DNA of 64,000 bases, from positions 310,001-374,000 of the forward strand of contig QNQO01000524.1 of assembly GCA_003290165.1 (NCBI GenBank). Reading direction: 5' to 3'. The notes below the pieces were generated by a model that saw nothing but the letters and a program-made list of their open reading frames with translations, had not been told where the DNA came from and searched no databases. This stretch comes from Berberis thunbergii. Its lineage: Eukaryota; Streptophyta; Magnoliopsida; Ranunculales; Berberidaceae. This document shows, one piece after another, positions 60,947 to 64,000 of this stretch. Each line of letters starts with the position of its first letter. Position 1 is the stretch's first letter. The position numbers and the translations under genes were made by a program.

Positions 60947-61981
60947 CAGAGGCGGAGCCAGGATTGCAGACAAAGAGGGGGCAAAAAAATAAATCACAGA
61001 TAATTTAATTCTTAAAATAAATAAATAAATATAATTAAAACAAAGTTTCAAAAGTAGTACAAGAGAAACATATTGTATGTGGTCAATGGCATGACAGCTC
61101 AACGGTTAGAGCTTGGCGGATGGTACCACTAGGTCATGGGTTCAAACCTAGCTTGCGACATCTTTATGGGCTCTGGGATCCTATAAAAACCCTGCTTGCC
61201 TTTCAAAAAAAAACATATTGTATGTGTAAATGTTGTTTGTAATCCATGCTCGAAGGCTATATAACTGACCCTATAGGGTATACTAAACCAGGCCTGAAGG
61301 CTACAATATTGTTGCCACTTAATATCCTCGTCGCCGCTATCTCATAGGGAGACTTGCTTTCGCTCTGGTTCGTTGTCTCCACCTTGCATGAAGACGGCTT
61401 ATCCACGGCGAAGCACATGTGCTTCTAATAATCAGGTGAAAACTCACAAAATCTTAACTGGTGAGTCTCGAACCTGCAACCTCTTAAAAGTAGAGTTGAT
61501 GTCCGATCAATTGAGCTTCAATTGGTGGATAACTGTTAATATTAAGAATGTTACCGTCCAATTGCTTAGCTGAAGTAGGCTACTGTGAAGACTGAATAGT
61601 GTCGATGAGGAGCAAACAAGCAAGAGAGAGAGTAAGACCACCTCCATAAATCAATCTATGTTTAATCGAAATCTTATTGTGTGATTGGAGAAATCAATCT
61701 CCGTTGAAATCGTCTTGTGCGATTGGAGGACATTGGAGAAAATCGATCTTTGTCAAAATCATTTTGGGCAATTGAGAAGGCGGAGAGGTGAACTTGTGAA
61801 TGTTTGCGAACTTGCGAAGGGTTTGCGATTTTGTGTATATTTGTATTTTATTATCTATGAGAGGGGGTAATCTAAAATTTTAAAGGGGGGCAAAATTGCA
61901 GATATTATTAGTTTGGTGAAATTTCTTAAAAAACTAAGGGGGACAATTGCCCCCCTTACCTTCAAGGTAGATCCGCCCATG
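60947..61981. mobile_element. hAT-like element inserted in the gypsy pol frame (1035 bp)
   Basis: Termini CAGAGGCGGAGCC and GATCCGCCCATG are inverted repeats. They are flanked by a perfect 8-bp duplication CCTACCAT (60939-60946 and 61982-61989), typical of hAT. Near the right end are runs AAAGGGGGGCAAAATTGC and GGGGGACAATTGCCCCCC. No transposase is present. The host frame is the same on both sides once the element and one duplication copy are ignored. It contains a SINE. Confidence 0.85.
61066..61226 (+). mobile_element. tRNA-derived SINE, copy 2, with perfect target duplication
   Basis: Body 61082-61210: A-box-like ACAGCTCAACGGTTAGAGC, then GGATGGTACCACTAGGTCAT, B-box GGGTTCAAACC, GCGACATCTT and a short A-rich tail. 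A 16-bp duplication AAACATATTGTATGTG flanks it (61066-61081 and 61211-61226), typical of L1-assisted retroposition. It lies in the hAT-like element, itself in the gypsy element. Confidence 0.88.
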
Positions 61982-61982
61982 C

Positions 61983-64000
61983 CTACCATATACAAAGGAG
62001 AAAGGATATATCAAGGGAGTCAATGCTAAAAGTCTCCCAATTGAAGGAGTAGCTCGTGGCACCGATATTCGGCTTGGACAATGGCAAGGTAAAGTCGACA
62101 TAACTATTGCTCCAATTGATGATCACAAGTTCTATCTGGGTATAGATTTCTTGAACATGGTAAAAGCATTCCTGGTCCCATATGCCAACACCATGTGCAT
62201 CATGGAGAAGGGACAACCTTGTGTTGTGCCCGTGGTACGGGAGATAAGTAAGGAGAAAATGGTGTCAGCTCTCCAACTTTCTAAAGGAGTAAAGAGGAAT
62301 GAGCCTACTTACTTGGCTACCCTCAAGGAAGATGAAGGTCCCATGGATGGAGAGGTGAATGCACCTAAGGCCGTCCAAGATGTTCTCAAGGAGTATAAGG
62401 ATGTTATGCCTGCCGAGTTGCCTAAAAAGCTTCCACCAAGGAGAGAGGTGGATCATGCTATTGAGTTAGAAGTTAGAGCAAAGCCACCCGCATTTGCTCC
62501 TTATCGTATGACACCTCCTGAGCTCGAGGAGTTAAGAAGACAACTAAAGGATTTACTAGATGCTGGTTATATCCGACCCTCCAAAGCTCCATATGGTGCG
62601 CCGGTCTTATTTCAAAAGAAACATGATGGATCCCTACGGCTTTGTATTGACTATCGGGCACTCAACAAAGTCACTATCAAGAACAAGTACCCGATTCCAC
62701 TTATTGCGGATCTCTTTGATCAACTTGGTGATGCAAGGTATTTTACCAAGCTTGACTTGCGCTCGGGATATTATCAAGTCCGCATAGCTGAAGGAGATGA
62801 ACCAAAGACGGCATGTGTTACAAGGTACAGGTCTTACGAGTTCTTAGTCATGCCATTTGGTTTAACTAATGCGCCGACCACCTTTTGCACTCTAATGAAT
62901 AAGGTACTAGCTCCTTACCTTGATCGGTTCGTAGTTGTGTACCTTGATGACATTGTAATTTATGGTAAGACATTGGAGGAACATGTGGAACACTTTAGAC
63001 AACTGTTCCAAACCTTGAAGGAAAACAAGCTCTATGTCAAAAAGGAGAAGTGCTCATTTGCCCAAGAGGAGGTGACATTCTTGGGTCATATCATTGGCAA
63101 GGGCAAGCTTCGTATGGACAAGTCCAAGGTACAAGTCATCCAAGATTGGGAACCACCAACCAAAGTCACCGAGTTAAGATCTTTCCTTGGCTTGGTGAAC
63201 TATTATAGAAGGTTCATCAAAGGCTACTCTTCCATAGCCACTCCATTGACGGACTTGCTTAAGAAGGGACGAAGTTGGGATTGGAGTTCAAAATGCCAAC
63301 AAGCTTTCGAAGGATTGAAGAAGGCAATTGTGGAAGAACCGGTGTTGGCACTTCCCAACCATTCTATGTCTTTTGAGGTACACACGGATGCTTCCGACTT
63401 TGCTATTGGTAGGGTACTGATGCAAGAAGGGCATCCTATTGCCTTTGAAAGTAGGAAACTCAATGATACTGAGAGGCGGTACACAGTACAAGAGAAGGAA
63501 ATGACAGCGGTTGTGCATTGCCTACGAACATGGCGACATTACTTACTTGGGAGCAAGTTTGTGGTCAAGACCGACAATGTTGCCACTAGCTACTTCCAGA
63601 CACAAAAGAAGTTCACACCAAAACAAGCTAGGTGGCAAGATTTTTTGGCAGAGTTCGATTACATTTTGGAGTACAAGCCTGGCAAAGCTAATCTTGTTGC
63701 GGATGCTTTGAGTAGAAAAGGAGAACTTGCTGACATAAGTCAACCTCAAAGCAACTTGAAGGGATGCATAAAGGAAGGATTGACACATGATTCCATGGCT
63801 CAAACCATCATAGCTCTTGTCAAAGATGGGAAGACAAGACGGTTTTGGGTAGAGAACGGCTTGATATACTCTAAGGGAAGGCGAATCTATGTTCCACCTC
63901 ATGACAACCTAAGGAGGGAAGTCTTGAAAGAATGCCATGATAGCAAGTGGGCGGGACATCCAGGTATACATCAGACTCTTGCTCTTGTGAAAGATTCCTA
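61983..64000 (+). CDS. gypsy pol: protease end, reverse transcriptase, RNase H, integrase start
   Basis: I translated this frame base by base and found no stop to the window end (672 codons plus two bases). Landmarks: protease C-terminal part ([20 protein letters not shown]), RT ([52 protein letters not shown], catalytic [12 protein letters not shown]), RNase H ([10 protein letters not shown], the [11 protein letters not shown] block, and [15 protein letters not shown]), then the start of the integrase zinc finger ([10 protein letters not shown]). The frame continues the gag-protease part before the hAT-like insertion. The product copies element RNA into DNA. No start codon is expected here because it is normally a gag-pol polyprotein. 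Confidence 0.92.

Larger units (their letters stand above)
59134..64000 (+). mobile_element. Ty3/gypsy LTR retrotransposon (runs off the window)
   Basis: 5' LTR (59134-59573), an initiator-Met primer-binding site, and one long gag-pol frame in the gypsy order: gag, protease, reverse transcriptase, RNase H, start of integrase. The frame is open apart from one insertion at 60947-61981 and continues to the last base. The 3' LTR lies beyond the window. Long open frames suggest a young element. It lies downstream of the last visible MACPF exon in the same orientation. Confidence 0.95.

Noticed and set aside
61082..61210. A tRNA gene
   Set aside because: A- and B-box-like motifs are present, but the sequence does not form a full cloverleaf and has SINE features (A tail, long target duplication).

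Overview
The window looks like nuclear DNA of a flowering plant, most likely a eudicot. Genes are split by short GT-AG introns, intergenic DNA is AT-rich, and the transposons are plant types (Ty1/copia, Ty3/gypsy, an L1-type LINE, hAT-like elements, tRNA-derived SINEs and small foldback elements). I see no bacterial operon, CRISPR array, rRNA gene or confident tRNA gene. Transposon-derived DNA takes up well over a third of the window.

Five host genes can be supported. (1) 3248-4321 (+): the 3' part of a UCH37/UCHL5-type ubiquitin C-terminal hydrolase; its first exon is not visible, and the DNA upstream is filled with repeats. (2) 12310-13008 (+): an intronless serine-rich plant protein of unknown function. 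(3) 14176-16669 (-): a seven-exon, 392-residue protein with the bHLH-MYC N-terminal domain. (4) 22087-22782 (-): an intronless ERF transcription factor with a C-terminal DLN-type EAR repression motif. (5) 49793-57390 (+): the first five exons of a MACPF-domain gene of the CAD1/NSL1 type, whose last exon(s) are missing from the window because a gypsy element lies in the following intron or break.

Transposon layout: 0.5-3.1 kb holds a 150-bp tandem triplication split by a 533-bp MITE, then a hAT-like element. 6188-11800 is a complete but dead copia element with a perfect 5-bp target duplication. 18.1-20.8 kb holds a 1.3-kb hAT-like element and an unusual set of three 190-bp direct repeats followed by an inverted copy. 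25296-31200 is a second copy of the same copia family on the minus strand. 31.6-33.9 kb has two more hAT-like elements. 35.8-36.7 kb is a roughly 125-bp minisatellite. 37.3-42.1 kb is a decayed LINE with a foldback element inside it. 46.0-47.8 kb is the 3' end of a Tat-like gypsy element, with its antisense ORF and 3' LTR. 59134 to the window end is a young gypsy element carrying a three-level nest (SINE in hAT in gypsy).

The genes do not form a pathway; they are single-copy genes in a repeat-rich region. No clearly new molecular system is evident. The most informative parts are the nested insertions with intact target duplications, the gypsy insertion in the MACPF gene, the antisense ORF remnant, and several uncharacterised repeat structures.
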